DNA from: Photobacterium gaetbulicola Gung47
GTDB lineage: Bacteria > Pseudomonadota > Gammaproteobacteria > Enterobacterales > Vibrionaceae
Assembly: GCA_000940995.1 (NCBI GenBank)
Contig: CP005973.1
Location: 806,001 to 870,000, forward strand
Reading direction: 5' to 3'
Length of the DNA stretch: 64,000 nt
Shown: positions 1 to 8,814 of the stretch, piece after piece
Layout: every line of letters starts with the position of its first letter
How positions within the stretch are numbered: the stretch's first letter is position 1
Notes under the pieces: generated by a model
Database searches by the model: none
What the model saw: only the letters and a program-made list of their open reading frames with translations
Told to the model about the DNA's origin: nothing
Program-made: the position numbers and the translations under genes

Positions 1-634
1 CATGCGGCGCAAACGCCGGTGTGATACGCGGGTGGTCTTTATATTCTTCGATGAAGTTAACTGCGTACTTGATGCCTTCTTCCGCGTTTGCGGCATCGGC
101 TACTGGGAATTTAATCACCGTTTCGCCCAAGATAGCGCGCATACCGATTTCATCGACAGTTTTCGCGACTTCATCTTCGAAGTAGTACATGTCCGCATAG
201 GTCGTGACACCACCTTTTAGCATCTCAACGTTACCCAGCTGAGCGCCGATACGAACCATATCACGTGTTACAAGTTTACTTTCCAGCGGGAAGATATAGC
301 GGTGGAGGCGATCTGGCACATCATCGGCTAGCGAGCGGAATACCGTCATGGAAACGTGTGTGTGGGTGTTGATAAGACCCGGCATCACGATATCACCGTC
401 GGCGTCGATCACTTTCTTCGCTTCAAACTCTTTGAGGTCACTGCCGTCAGTGACTGCGACGATTTTGTTTTCTTTAACCGCAACAAGACCTTTTTCATAA
501 ACGTTCTTATCTTCGTCCATGGTGAGGACGGTGGCGTTTTTGATCAGCAGGTCGACATTTTCCGCGGCCATAGCGGTCGCGCTAGCAAGAGAAGCTGCAG
601 CAAGGGAAACCGCTACAAGAGTTTTTTTGAACAT
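1..634 (-). CDS. Exported amidohydrolase (MtaD/SAH deaminase-like), 3' end outside the window
   Basis: Reading leftward from the ATG at 632-634 gives a protein that begins MFKKTLVAVSLAAASLA with a clear Sec signal peptide ending near AMA-AEN. It is followed by the amidohydrolase opening (LLIKNATVLTMD) and the metal-binding 'THTH' motif in PGLINTHTHVSM, then FRSLADDVPDRL and MLKGGVTTYADMYYF. This pattern is typical of the TrzN/MtaD/SAH-deaminase branch of metal-dependent deaminases and chlorohydrolases, which act on amino-substituted heterocycles. About 211 codons are present and the C-terminal half is cut off by the window edge. A signal peptide is unusual because most MtaD-like enzymes are cytoplasmic, so this one should act in the periplasm. 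The substrate cannot be read from the sequence. Confidence 0.85.
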   Translation of the reverse strand, partial: MFKKTLVAVSLAAASLASATAMAAENVDLLIKNATVLTMDEDKNVYEKGLVAVKENKIVAVTDGSDLKEFEAKKVIDADGDIVMPGLINTHTHVSMTVFRSLADDVPDRLHRYIFPLESKLVTRDMVRIGAQLGNVEMLKGGVTTYADMYYFEDEVAKTVDEIGMRAILGETVIKFPVADAANAEEGIKYAVNFIEEYKDHPRITPAFAPH

Positions 635-786
635 GATTATCACCAGACAGCAATGAAATTGCGCTGATAATACCTAATAGCAAATTATTGAAAATCAGTA
701 ATACAGACTCCGCTTACAATCTGTGAGCATGGTCACTATACGGCATAGCGGTTAGCGACAAAGTGAACAATAAAGCAGCGAAATAG

Positions 787-812
787 CGGGGCGAAACGAT
801 TGCGTCGCCCCG
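787..812 (-). terminator. Hairpin after the MATE gene
   Basis: CGGGGCGA (787-794) pairs perfectly with TCGCCCCG (805-812) around a 10-nt loop, 15 nt past the MATE stop codon. The following U-tract on the minus strand is weak, so this may be only a 3' stabilising structure. Confidence 0.5.
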
Positions 813-826
813 ATTAGGGAAAGTTA

Positions 827-2161
827 TTATGGCTTCAGGCTTTGCCTACGGAGTGCATAGAACATCCATATGGTCAGTACACTGCTACACAGAGGTAGGG
901 CAATCCAAACCCCGTTAACCCCCAATAATTTGGCTAAGCCAAATATGAAGAGGCTGATTAGGATCAGCTTCCCCCCAGACAGCATAGAAGCTTCGCGGGC
1001 CCGGTTAATCGACTGGAAATAGGTTGCACCTACCAGCAGCATGCCTTCCATAGGTAAGCCCCAGAAATAGTGCTGGATACCATTGATTGCAACAGGGTGA
1101 AGGGCAGGGTTGTCACCGGCAAAGAGGTATACCAGTAAATCTGGTTGGCTATAGATGAAAACGACCCCCACGAGTGCAAACCCAAGCGTTGTGGCGAAGG
1201 CCAGATTTCTCACCGCAATAACGCGATCATGCCTACCTGCCCCTGTGTTGTAACTGGTGATTGGTTGGATCCCCAACGCAATTCCCTCAAAAACAAGGTA
1301 AAAGAAAGCTTCGGTGTAGCTAATAATGCCGTATGCGGCAACGTGGATCGGTTTGCCGACCCAAAGTAAGGCTTTGTTGTGTAGGGTCAACACGACAGAT
1401 AAATAGAGGTACATCAGAAAGCTGGAAAAACCCAGCTGGCAAATCTGGCCGACGTCGTGCCACCGCAACCGGAGGGTTTGCCAGGAGATCCGGAGCTGGC
1501 TTCTGTCTGAGAAAAAATGCTGCAGGCAAAGTAGGGCGGTTGCTAGCTGCGAAAGCATAGTGGCAATTGCTGCCCCGGTTAGCTCCCATGGGATCACAAC
1601 AATGAACAGCCAGTCCAGCACAACATTCAGCACACCGCCGAGGATCATGATCAAGGTGACACGGTTCGGTTGCCCGTCATTGCGCAGCAGGGCAGAGAAA
1701 GCCATCGAAATGATAGGAAAGGCACCAAGGCTGAAATACCAGAACAGGTAGTCCGAGGCCATCTGTAAGATTTCGCCTTCTGCACCAAGCCAGCGTAGCA
1801 TAGCTTCGCCATATACAACACCTAGGGTACAGGTGAGCAGTGATATCACAATACATAATGAGAGGGCATTGCCGACGATGTTCCTTGCTTGCTGTTCGTT
1901 GCCTTCACCCAACTTTATCGATACCAGAGCTGACGCCCCCATGCCGACCATGGCCCCGAGTGCGTAGAGGACCGAACCGATTGGGTATCCGAGCATAATA
2001 CCGGCGAGGCCACTCTCGCCAATGAAATGACCGATAAACATGCCATCAATGGCGACATAGACCCCGGTAACCAACATGGCTGCAATTGTCGGTATGGTGT
2101 ATCGTAAAAAAAGGCGCCCTAGCGTGTCTTCTTTGAGAGAAAGGTGTGATGCTTCAGACAT
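827..2161 (-). CDS. MATE family multidrug/cation antiporter
   Basis: About 444 residues of strongly hydrophobic sequence with roughly 12 predicted membrane segments, consistent with the MATE fold. The N-terminus (LGRLFLRYTIPTIAAMLVTGVY, VAIDGMFIGHFIG) and the repeated half (FSSFLMYLYLSVVLTLHNKAL) are typical of this family, which exports drugs or metabolites in exchange for Na+ or H+ across the inner membrane. The frame can be extended to a TTG at 2167, but the ATG at 2161 (MSEASHLSLKED) is the likelier start. It begins within a few bases of the stop of the upstream unknown gene, so the two are probably co-transcribed. The substrate is not predictable. Confidence 0.9.
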   Translation of the reverse strand: MSEASHLSLKEDTLGRLFLRYTIPTIAAMLVTGVYVAIDGMFIGHFIGESGLAGIMLGYPIGSVLYALGAMVGMGASALVSIKLGEGNEQQARNIVGNALSLCIVISLLTCTLGVVYGEAMLRWLGAEGEILQMASDYLFWYFSLGAFPIISMAFSALLRNDGQPNRVTLIMILGGVLNVVLDWLFIVVIPWELTGAAIATMLSQLATALLCLQHFFSDRSQLRISWQTLRLRWHDVGQICQLGFSSFLMYLYLSVVLTLHNKALLWVGKPIHVAAYGIISYTEAFFYLVFEGIALGIQPITSYNTGAGRHDRVIAVRNLAFATTLGFALVGVVFIYSQPDLLVYLFAGDNPALHPVAINGIQHYFWGLPMEGMLLVGATYFQSINRAREASMLSGGKLILISLFIFGLAKLLGVNGVWIALPLCSSVLTIWMFYALRRQSLKP

Positions 2162-2167
2162 AATCAA

Positions 2168-2812
2168 TTACTTATGCAAAGGAATGAAGGCACTCAATAA
2201 GAGGTATCTATGGACTATCTTATTGTTCGTTTCGCGTTTAAGCGGGTGGTGAATATGATACTCGCCATGGGATATCTGATGTTCATCACGTAAATGCTCT
2301 GCCACATTGCCAGTGCAGCCCAACAGTTTTATCCCTTCTTTCGCGTATTCATCGGTGCTATCCGGAAGACGGCCAAGCCACCAGGCTGGAATTTCTTTAC
2401 TGGCCTTACTGCGATCGAACCAATGATCGGCAACCACGACAACATAGGTTGGTTGGCCCTTGAACAGGGTCGACTTCACGTTTGCAATGGTATTCACCAG
2501 CCCCTGGCGGCATGCTTTGTTGGCACTGAGTAAGCGGTGAGCGACAACAACGATTACAAAACTGGCGGACTCGATAACAAAGACAGGCTGAGAGACTTGT
2601 TCATCGTTTTTGTGCTGTGAAAAGTGAACATCAAGCGCTGCCTGTTCGAGAGTTGCCATGATCCGTCGGCACAGCGCTTTGCCGAGATGGTTTTCACGCA
2701 TGCCGCGGTTGTGCACAGTAGGGTAATGCTGTGCGCACAGTTTGGAGCAGTCTTGTTGAAACTGCTCGATGCTGGTTGAAAGAAAGTCAGATATAAGTTG
2801 CTCAGAAAACAA
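2168..2812 (-). CDS. Conserved hypothetical protein, partner of the MATE gene
   Basis: A 214-residue soluble protein with no family I recognise. It has a hydrophobic core stretch (QPVFVIESASFVIVVVAHRLL, TYVVVVADHWF) resembling beta strands of an alpha/beta domain. The frame opens with TTG at 2812, behind a GGGG-rich stretch. An internal ATG at codon 38 (MRENHLGKAL) is the alternative start. It is immediately upstream of the MATE gene with no intergenic gap, so a functional link to export is possible but only inferred. Confidence 0.65.
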   Translation of the reverse strand: MFSEQLISDFLSTSIEQFQQDCSKLCAQHYPTVHNRGMRENHLGKALCRRIMATLEQAALDVHFSQHKNDEQVSQPVFVIESASFVIVVVAHRLLSANKACRQGLVNTIANVKSTLFKGQPTYVVVVADHWFDRSKASKEIPAWWLGRLPDSTDEYAKEGIKLLGCTGNVAEHLRDEHQISHGEYHIHHPLKRETNNKIVHRYLLLSAFIPLHK

Positions 2813-2835
2813 GGATGCCCCACTAGCTCACTGCG

Positions 2836-2869
2836 AAGACTGGAGTGGGATACCTTTTTCTCCAGTCTT
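2836..2869 (-). other. Leader hairpin upstream of the 214-residue gene
   Basis: AAGACTGGAG (2836-2845) pairs perfectly with CTCCAGTCTT (2860-2869). It lies between the msrQ stop and the TTG start at 2812. There is no U-tract, so a 5' leader structure is more likely than a terminator. Confidence 0.4.
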
Positions 2870-2961
2870 AAGGTCCGGTACGGACGTAGATTACTATATC
2901 GTATCAGAAAATGGGCGGACAGCACCTAGTAACAGCAATTTACTTAGGATAAAACAGTGAC

Positions 2962-3615
2962 TTATTTAACACGGATTGGTGTAAATCGCGCAGCAAACCC
3001 TTTTGCAAACCTGTTATAGCGAAGGGCCAGTAAACCCAGCGTCACGAAAATGTACATTATTGGCTCGAATAAGCCTGACTTTACCGACCAGATATAATGT
3101 ATCGGTATGAGTATTGCGGCAACGTACACCCAGTTATGCAGTTTTTGCCAGCGCTTGCCCATAAGTCGCTGAATGCCCTGAGGTGAGGTCACGGCCAATG
3201 CAAAGAGAATCGCCCAGCTTACCGCCCCCAGAGTGAGATAGGGCCTGCTAACAATCTCGTTGACGACAAGGGACCAACTGAAATTCAAATCAAGTGCCAC
3301 ATATCCGCCGAGGTGAAGTGCGGCCCAGAAAAAGCAATAAAGTCCCAACGGGCGGCGTACACGCACCAGCATACCGGCTTTCAATAGCTTGGCGACGGGT
3401 GATATAGCCAGGGTGAGCAGTAGGGTATTTAGCGCAGCCTTACCGGTAAAATGGCTGATCCCCTGAACAGGATCTGCGCCCAACCCACCACTTAGTGTCA
3501 GGTACACCAATTGGCCGATGAAGAACAGCGAAACACTATGGATGAACACCTTTAGCCAAAAAACGTGGCGCGGCGACATCTTCCAGCGCCAATTCGTTGT
3601 TATTTGCAATGGCAT
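2962..3615 (-). CDS. msrQ: MsrQ, heme-binding membrane subunit of the MsrPQ methionine sulfoxide reductase
   Basis: About 217 residues with six membrane segments and the ferric-reductase-like histidines in WAALHLGGYVALD and LHNWVYVAAILIPIHYIW. MsrQ is a cytochrome b-type membrane protein that passes electrons from the quinone pool or a flavin reductase to periplasmic MsrP. The ATG at 3615 (MPLQITTNWRWKM) follows CAGGAGAGC, a good ribosome site. A TTG at 3639 in the same frame is less likely. The gene lies directly downstream of msrP in the usual order, with a 49-bp gap. Confidence 0.93.
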   Translation of the reverse strand: MPLQITTNWRWKMSPRHVFWLKVFIHSVSLFFIGQLVYLTLSGGLGADPVQGISHFTGKAALNTLLLTLAISPVAKLLKAGMLVRVRRPLGLYCFFWAALHLGGYVALDLNFSWSLVVNEIVSRPYLTLGAVSWAILFALAVTSPQGIQRLMGKRWQKLHNWVYVAAILIPIHYIWSVKSGLFEPIMYIFVTLGLLALRYNRFAKGFAARFTPIRVK

Positions 3616-3664
3616 TTTGCTCTCCTGAACAAATATCAATGAGTTGAATTAAACTCAATAGTAC

Positions 3665-4675
3665 TCAGTAATTACGTTTTAGATCTAAGCCCTGGTATAG
3701 CGAGGCAACCTGTGCCTCATAGCCGTTGAACATCTTGGTCGGTTGCCTGCGGCTACTGAAGATACTGCCTTCGCCGATGAAACGTTCACTAGCCTGGCTC
3801 CAACGAGGATGGTCGACTCGTGGGTTCACATTGGCATAGAAGCCGTACTCATTGGGTGCGAGAAGGTTCCATGTTGTTGGGGGTTGGTTGTCAGTCAAGG
3901 TGATTCTGACGACGGACTTGATGCTTTTGAAGCCGTATTTCCACGGTACGACGAGCCTTATCGGGGCACCGTTCTGCGGTGCCAGAGTTTTGCCGTATAG
4001 GCCGACAGACATGAGTGTCAATGGGTGCATGGCTTCATCTAACCTCAGCCCTTCTACATAGGGGTAATCGATACCGCCACCCAGACGTCTTGATGCTTGT
4101 CCTGGCATTTGTTTGGGATCGTACAGGGTTTCGAAAGCAACATACTTGGCGTTACTGAGCGGCCCTGCCTTCCTGAGTAGTGAGGCGAGTGGAAAACCCA
4201 GCCAAGGAATGTTCATCGACCAGGCCTCCACACATCGAAGACGGTAGATACGCTCCTCAATAGGGAATGACTTGAAGATATCTTCATAGCCTAAAGTGAT
4301 CGGGTTGCTGACAAGGCCGCCAATTTCTATATTCCAAGGGTTGGTTTTGAAGTTCTGGGCCCTTGCAGCAGGATCCGATTTATCGGTGCCAAATTCATAG
4401 AAATTGTTGTATTGCAGTACTTTGTCTTCGGGGGTCAGAGACAAGGCTCGGTTCGAGTAAGGTGATGACTCTGAGGTTAATACTCGTCTTTTATCAACAG
4501 GTTTATCTTTTTTGCCAAAGCTATCAAACAAGCCGGCTTGAGCGGTTTGAGCAAGGGGCAACCCCGCAACCGTAATACCCAATGCTTTTAAAATGGTGCG
4601 TCTTTGTTTGTAGATAGTCTCAGGTGTCGCTTCATTTTCATTCAGAGATAGCTGAGACGGTTTCTTGATAAGCAT
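3665..4675 (-). CDS. msrP: MsrP, periplasmic molybdopterin methionine sulfoxide reductase
   Basis: 336 residues in the YedY/MsrP family. A Tat signal (RR at 25-26 in QRRTILKALGITVAGLP) directs the folded molybdoenzyme to the periplasm. The molybdenum ligand cysteine is C148 in YRLRCVEAWSM. With MsrQ it reduces free and protein-bound methionine sulfoxide in envelope proteins damaged by reactive chlorine or oxygen. I chose the ATG at 4675, preceded by AAAGGAAT; a TTG at 4693 extends the frame by six codons but lacks a ribosome site. It forms an operon with msrQ. Confidence 0.95.
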   Translation of the reverse strand: MLIKKPSQLSLNENEATPETIYKQRRTILKALGITVAGLPLAQTAQAGLFDSFGKKDKPVDKRRVLTSESSPYSNRALSLTPEDKVLQYNNFYEFGTDKSDPAARAQNFKTNPWNIEIGGLVSNPITLGYEDIFKSFPIEERIYRLRCVEAWSMNIPWLGFPLASLLRKAGPLSNAKYVAFETLYDPKQMPGQASRRLGGGIDYPYVEGLRLDEAMHPLTLMSVGLYGKTLAPQNGAPIRLVVPWKYGFKSIKSVVRITLTDNQPPTTWNLLAPNEYGFYANVNPRVDHPRWSQASERFIGEGSIFSSRRQPTKMFNGYEAQVASLYQGLDLKRNY

Positions 4676-4858
4676 TGAATATTCCTTTATCAAAGATGAT
4701 GTTAAACAAGTAGACCTCGCTATCAGCTAATAAATTTCACGCTAAGGTCGGATTTCGTTGGAAATTCAGATTAAAGCAGGTAAGGTCGGCGTCTTGCGCA
4801 ACTGTACCGAGATATTCAGTTCGTAACATGTAACAAGAATAGGAAAAATGGAGCCAAT

Positions 4859-5335
4859 ATGGCGGCGACCAATGCGTTTAGTGCCAACCTTGAATTACAG
4901 CATATCTACCTAGAAGCCTACAGCGAGCGCTATCATTCGCTGAGCCAGTATTTTGAGGCTTATTACTGCTACCGTCATAACCTAGTGACCCGCCAGGGTA
5001 AGCCTGACTGGCAGCAGATTTTTTGTTTTGCCAAACCGTCTAAAAAAGCGCGAGCCTGCCAATCACGCAAAGAAACGGTCCGTGAAATGGTGTTACCGTT
5101 GCCGGTGCTGACGGGGAAGTTAAAAGCTTTGGTGCGTGATGATGAACTGAGTGTTGAAGCGATTGGTTCCTTGCTCGATGAACACCTTGAATACGTGATC
5201 CTGTCACGTTGCGAATGGCAAAAATTGATCCGACTAGGTCTTGAGCATCAGGTGCCTCGGTCTTTTTTTCAACCGAATAACCCAGCATACCAAGATGCGA
5301 TGAGCAGATTTAATTTGGCAGAGATCGAGTTTTGA
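4859..5335 (+). CDS. Hypothetical protein, 158 residues
   Basis: A charged, soluble protein of 158 residues, rich in Tyr and Gln at its N-terminus (LQHIYLEAYSERYHSLSQYFEAYYCYRHN). It has no signal peptide or membrane segment. I do not recognise the family. The ATG is preceded by ATGGAGCCAAT, giving a reasonable GGAG site. It is divergent from msrP and 78 bp upstream of the patatin gene on the same strand. Confidence 0.7.
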   Translation: MAATNAFSANLELQHIYLEAYSERYHSLSQYFEAYYCYRHNLVTRQGKPDWQQIFCFAKPSKKARACQSRKETVREMVLPLPVLTGKLKALVRDDELSVEAIGSLLDEHLEYVILSRCEWQKLIRLGLEHQVPRSFFQPNNPAYQDAMSRFNLAEIEF

Positions 5336-5413
5336 GCAATTTGTTGCTAACCTTCAGTTTTTATTTAGAGTCGATATTCTAAACTGTCTGAAACACATGG
5401 AGTTTTAGACAAG

Positions 5414-6262
5414 ATGATCATTGAAGGAACCGTTGGAACTAAATCGGCGTTAGTCGTTGAAGGTGGGGCAATGCGTGGGATTTTTGCCGCGGGTGTACTG
5501 GACCATTTCCTCGATATCGACCATCGACCATATGATTTTTGTCTCGGCGTATCTGCTGGCTCAACAAATTTAGCTGCTTGGCTGGCCAATCAACCGGGTC
5601 GTTCGCATCGAGTTATCACCGACTACTCTTGCCGCAAGCAATTTATCGATTTGAGCCGTTTTATTCGGGGTGGACATTGGCTTGATATTGATTGGCTATG
5701 GGAGGTAACGATAGATGAAATCCCTATTGATGGCTGGGAGCTAGAACAGCAGTCGATCCCGTTGTATGTCGTAACTACCAATGTTGATAATGGCGAGCCT
5801 CATTATATCCAGGCCACTGAGCAAAACTTGAATCAGCTGTTAAAGGCCTCCTGTGCCGTGCCGTTGGCTTACCGAAACTATCCGCAAATGGATGGCTACG
5901 AGATGACTGATGGAGGTGTGGCAGACTCCATCCCGGTGATCAAAGCCTACGAAATGGGCGCGCGCGATATCACGGTTGTGCTTTCTCGTCCTCAGGGTTA
6001 CCGGAAAAAAGCGCCGAGCAGTGCTTGGCTAGTCAGAAAGCTGCTTCGTAATAAACCCGGTTTGGCGCAGGCAATGTTGAAGCGAGCAGATAGCTATAAT
6101 CGCGCGATTGACTTTATCTATAATCCACCTGAAGACTGTAACATTCGGATCATCACCCCACCAGATAGCTTTGAAGTGGGGCGGGTAACTACCGATAACC
6201 GCAAATTACAGCGCGGTTATGAACAGGGCGTTGCGGCAGCCAAGGCGATGTTAGCAAGCTAA
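5414..6262 (+). CDS. Patatin-like phospholipase, YjjU type
   Basis: A 282-residue cytoplasmic patatin-family serine hydrolase. The oxyanion motif is in VEGGAMRGIFAAGVLD, the nucleophile elbow is GVSAG with S47, and the catalytic aspartate is D166 in TDGGVADSIPV. Those residues form the Ser-Asp dyad of the family. The remaining sequence (FIRGGHWLDIDWLWE, ASCAVPLAYRNY) is close to what I remember of E. coli YjjU, a small patatin protein linked to lipid turnover. It is followed after 37 bp by the MsrA-like gene on the same strand. Confidence 0.88.
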   Translation: MIIEGTVGTKSALVVEGGAMRGIFAAGVLDHFLDIDHRPYDFCLGVSAGSTNLAAWLANQPGRSHRVITDYSCRKQFIDLSRFIRGGHWLDIDWLWEVTIDEIPIDGWELEQQSIPLYVVTTNVDNGEPHYIQATEQNLNQLLKASCAVPLAYRNYPQMDGYEMTDGGVADSIPVIKAYEMGARDITVVLSRPQGYRKKAPSSAWLVRKLLRNKPGLAQAMLKRADSYNRAIDFIYNPPEDCNIRIITPPDSFEVGRVTTDNRKLQRGYEQGVAAAKAMLAS

Positions 6263-6299
6263 ACTCCATAGGTGATGATCACTGCAGGGTATAGCGAGC

Positions 6300-6866
6300 A
6301 TGATGAAAACACAGCAATTGGGTTTCTCGGGCAGCTGTTATTGGTGCATGGAAGCTGTATTTCAATCGCTTGAAGGTGTGATATCGGCAGAGCAGGGCTG
6401 GATGAATGCACTCAATGATACAGAGTGTTATGAAGCCGTGCTGGTGGAGTACGATCCACTCAAAATAACAGTAGATACATTAGTGGGGGTACATCTTCAT
6501 ACTCACCATTGCACTTCCGAACATGCGCTTCGTAGCCGATATCCTTCTGTTGTTTATGCTTTCACAGAGCCTCAAAGATTGAGGGCAATGGAGGCGTTAA
6601 ATCTGCATCAAGCTGACTTTGGCGATCCGTTGCTAACACGGGTACAAGGAGCAGGTACCTTTATTTCCTGTGAGGATGAAAAGCAGAACTACTTTTTTTC
6701 CCACCCAAATCGTCCTTTCTGTGAAGGGCAGATCATGCCTAAGCTACAAATTCTGCTGGCCCGTTATAGTACTCATGTCAGTGCAGGAAAAAGGCGTTTG
6801 ATTGAACAGTTCCAGGAGCAGAGCACTACAATGAAAAAAGGCGGATCTGATGATCCGCCAAAATGA
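6300..6866 (+). CDS. MsrA-like peptide methionine sulfoxide reductase (divergent)
   Basis: A 188-residue protein with the MsrA core: the catalytic cysteine in FSGSCYWCMEAVF, the HHCTS stretch, and FFSHPNRPFCEGQIMPKL matching the conserved C-terminal 'YC...I.PK' part. MsrA reduces the S-epimer of methionine sulfoxide with thioredoxin. Several family positions are changed (SGSC for GGC), so activity is uncertain. The last dozen codons (TMKKGGSDDPPK) are encoded by the inverted repeat of the phoX terminator, which is also the left 76-bp repeat of the island. The natural C-terminus may therefore have been altered. Confidence 0.8.
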   Translation: MMKTQQLGFSGSCYWCMEAVFQSLEGVISAEQGWMNALNDTECYEAVLVEYDPLKITVDTLVGVHLHTHHCTSEHALRSRYPSVVYAFTEPQRLRAMEALNLHQADFGDPLLTRVQGAGTFISCEDEKQNYFFSHPNRPFCEGQIMPKLQILLARYSTHVSAGKRRLIEQFQEQSTTMKKGGSDDPPK

Positions 6867-6906
6867 GCTAGTGAGTTATGGTTGTTTTATTCAGGCTGCG
6901 CCGATG
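6831..6906. repeat. Left copy of a 76-bp direct repeat bounding the island
   Basis: Matches 19387-19462 at 75 of 76 positions (CTAGTG here, CCAGTG there). It contains the perfect hairpin GGCGGATC-TGAT-GATCCGCC, an A6 tract (U6 for the minus strand), and the last 16 bases plus stop codon of a phoX-type reading frame. The phoX match breaks off at 6907 after codons for IGAA-stop. This copy is therefore a tail fragment of phoX plus its terminator, separated from the intact phoX by 12.5 kb. Confidence 0.95.
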
Positions 6907-8064
6907 TTAGCGACAACTACGAGTTAAAATGTCATAAAATATTTCCTTCCGGTTTGATTTTTGCAGCCAAGCATCATCTAGGTTTTTACCTCCTCTAATC
7001 ACTGTGCAGTGAGATTGAATAGAGTATTAATTTATATGATTGGTATGATCTTTAATGCTCTGGCTAAGTTAGGCTAGTTATTGGATGAAACCATGATCTT
7101 GTTTTAGCTTTACGCTGAGGAAGATGGGTTACAAAAAAGCGCTCGTAGTGGTAAGCTGTAAAATACAATTTGACAAATTCCAGCAAGGAATATCAATATT
7201 GATAACTCACTTTTTAATGCTAACTGGTAATAATGCTAGCTAATAAATGTTAACTGAAAAATATTACTGCTTATTGGTATTCTAACGAAAGTTACAGGTT
7301 CTAGTATCTCAATTCTTTGTTATCTAGCAAGTCGAAGAAATTTCAAAAAAATAAACATTTAAAAATTATCATTAATGACTGTAAATATTAGCTTTTGCAA
7401 CACAGATTGGCTTGAATTTACCTTATTTTGTTATTTTAATCTGAGTGCGTGTAATCTTAAATGAACTGTAATAGAACATAAGTAGCAAACAAGTTTGACA
7501 TTTTGTTACAGATGGTGAAATAATCTTGATTGTTTTTTTAATCATAAAATTGGTTTTGGGGCCACACTCAAGGGCGGTAGCGTGTATAAGAGAATACGAC
7601 ATCAGGTGGATAATGATAATTTCAATACATATGCCTTCATATATTTGCTATTGGTATTTAGAATCCATATAAATCTCAAGAGTACTAGTTGTAGCACGAA
7701 ATGGTTGTATGTGAATTTCACTTAGAGTTGAGTTTGATACTCGTACTATAAAGTACGGATTTATTAAGCTAACTATTATTTATTAAGTGAAGAATCAATT
7801 TGATAGAATTAAATAACACTGTTATAAGCGGTGCTCTTGCATCAAAATCTTCAACTCAAACTATAGAAATACATTGTGAAGTAGAGCATATCTTGGGGGA
7901 GCAAAGTATGGGGTTTTGCCATCATGATTATCAAATGATGTACTAATTCTGAAGTGGATTCTACTTCTATCACTCTCAACAGAAATATCAATGCACACTG
8001 TATCTAACCTACTGTGATAAAGCGATTATTGAATTTTATTAATATGTTTTAGGGCTTTAAAGTT
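6907..8064. other. Gene-free AT-rich stretch at the left end of the island
   Basis: About 1.16 kb, visibly richer in A and T than the flanking core genes, with no credible coding frame. Short frames such as one of 39 codons from 7121 lack a placed ribosome site. There is a small hairpin CGTACT-ATAA-AGTACG near 7742. It may hold the promoter for the row of small exported proteins or degenerate remains of earlier genes. I see no defined element in it. Confidence 0.6.
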
Positions 8065-8415
8065 ATGACAAAATCAATTGTTTTTTTAGTTGGTATCTTT
8101 TTCTCTTTAACCGTTAATTCCGCCTCACTAGATAACTCACAACTTATGATTATTGATTCTATTGAGTCAAGATATAGTGGCGCTCATGCTGTTTTTGGAT
8201 CAGGTTCTATTCCAGACCAAGGGTGTACCTATAAAGATAGAGGCATTATTGTTGATACAGATATCGGGAGTAATACAATGGTATCAGTCACATTAAGTGC
8301 TGCCATTTCAGCCACACCAGTCATAATACAGGTTTCTGGCTGCACAATGATCTCTCCTGGCCATGGTACTGAAACGGCGCCCAAAATAACTAAGGTTCAG
8401 TTGAATTTAAAATAA
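8065..8415 (+). CDS. Small exported protein of the island family, member 1
   Basis: 116 residues with a Sec signal peptide (MTKSIVFLVGIFFSLTVNSAS). The mature part has two cysteines and the family signature near the C-terminus: VSVTLSAAISATPVIIQVSGC followed by PKITKVQLNL. Six other frames in the island share this layout: a signal peptide, a short beta-rich domain, 'S-x-x-L-S/T', a GC or DC motif, and a hydrophobic last strand. The layout recalls B subunits of AB5 toxins (SubB type), but this is from memory and unverified. Base composition is AT-rich, as for all members. Confidence 0.75.
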   Translation: MTKSIVFLVGIFFSLTVNSASLDNSQLMIIDSIESRYSGAHAVFGSGSIPDQGCTYKDRGIIVDTDIGSNTMVSVTLSAAISATPVIIQVSGCTMISPGHGTETAPKITKVQLNLK

Positions 8416-8459
8416 ATTGAATCTTATCTAGAGTGAATTAAATAAACGAGGGATGTTAT

Positions 8460-8784
8460 ATGAGGTCATTATTAATAATGTTATTTATATTATATTTTCA
8501 AAGCCATGATAAAGCTGACAATGATAATTATACGTGTTAAACATGTTGGTGCACATGCAAATAAGGGATATATTTATGTTTAAGTTGATAAGTTTCCTAA
8601 AAACTATCAGTGTAGTAGACAGCTAAAAGAGTTTGTTTGGGAAATACATAACCCAGTTACAAACAATACTACGTCAATTGCTCTAGCTGCGCAGGCTTAT
8701 AATAAAACATTTCTAATCCGTCATGATACTGGTGACTGTGTTGGGTGTTACCCAATAGTCTCATGGGCCGCTATCTTGGATTGA
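8460..8784 (+). pseudogene. Degenerate member 2 of the small exported family
   Basis: The ATG at 8460 opens a signal-peptide-like start (RSLLIMLFILYF) but stops after 26 codons at TAA. The rest continues in another frame as HVGAHANKGYIYV, then an in-frame TAA, then KNYQCSRQLKEF and TSIALAAQAYNKTFLIRHDTG-DC, ending at TGA 8782-8784. That tail carries the family signature. At least one frameshift and one stop break it, so it is a decayed paralogue. Confidence 0.7.
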
Positions 8785-8814
8785 GATTAACTTTTAACAT
8801 ATATGTGAAGTAAA

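Noticed and set aside
7121..7240. Short frame of 39 codons in the left gene desert
   Set aside because: The purine-rich stretch touches the ATG, the product has no features, and there is no sign of conservation to lean on.
7800..7946. A 48-codon TTG frame before the first small exported protein
   Set aside because: Weak start, no signal peptide and no family signature.
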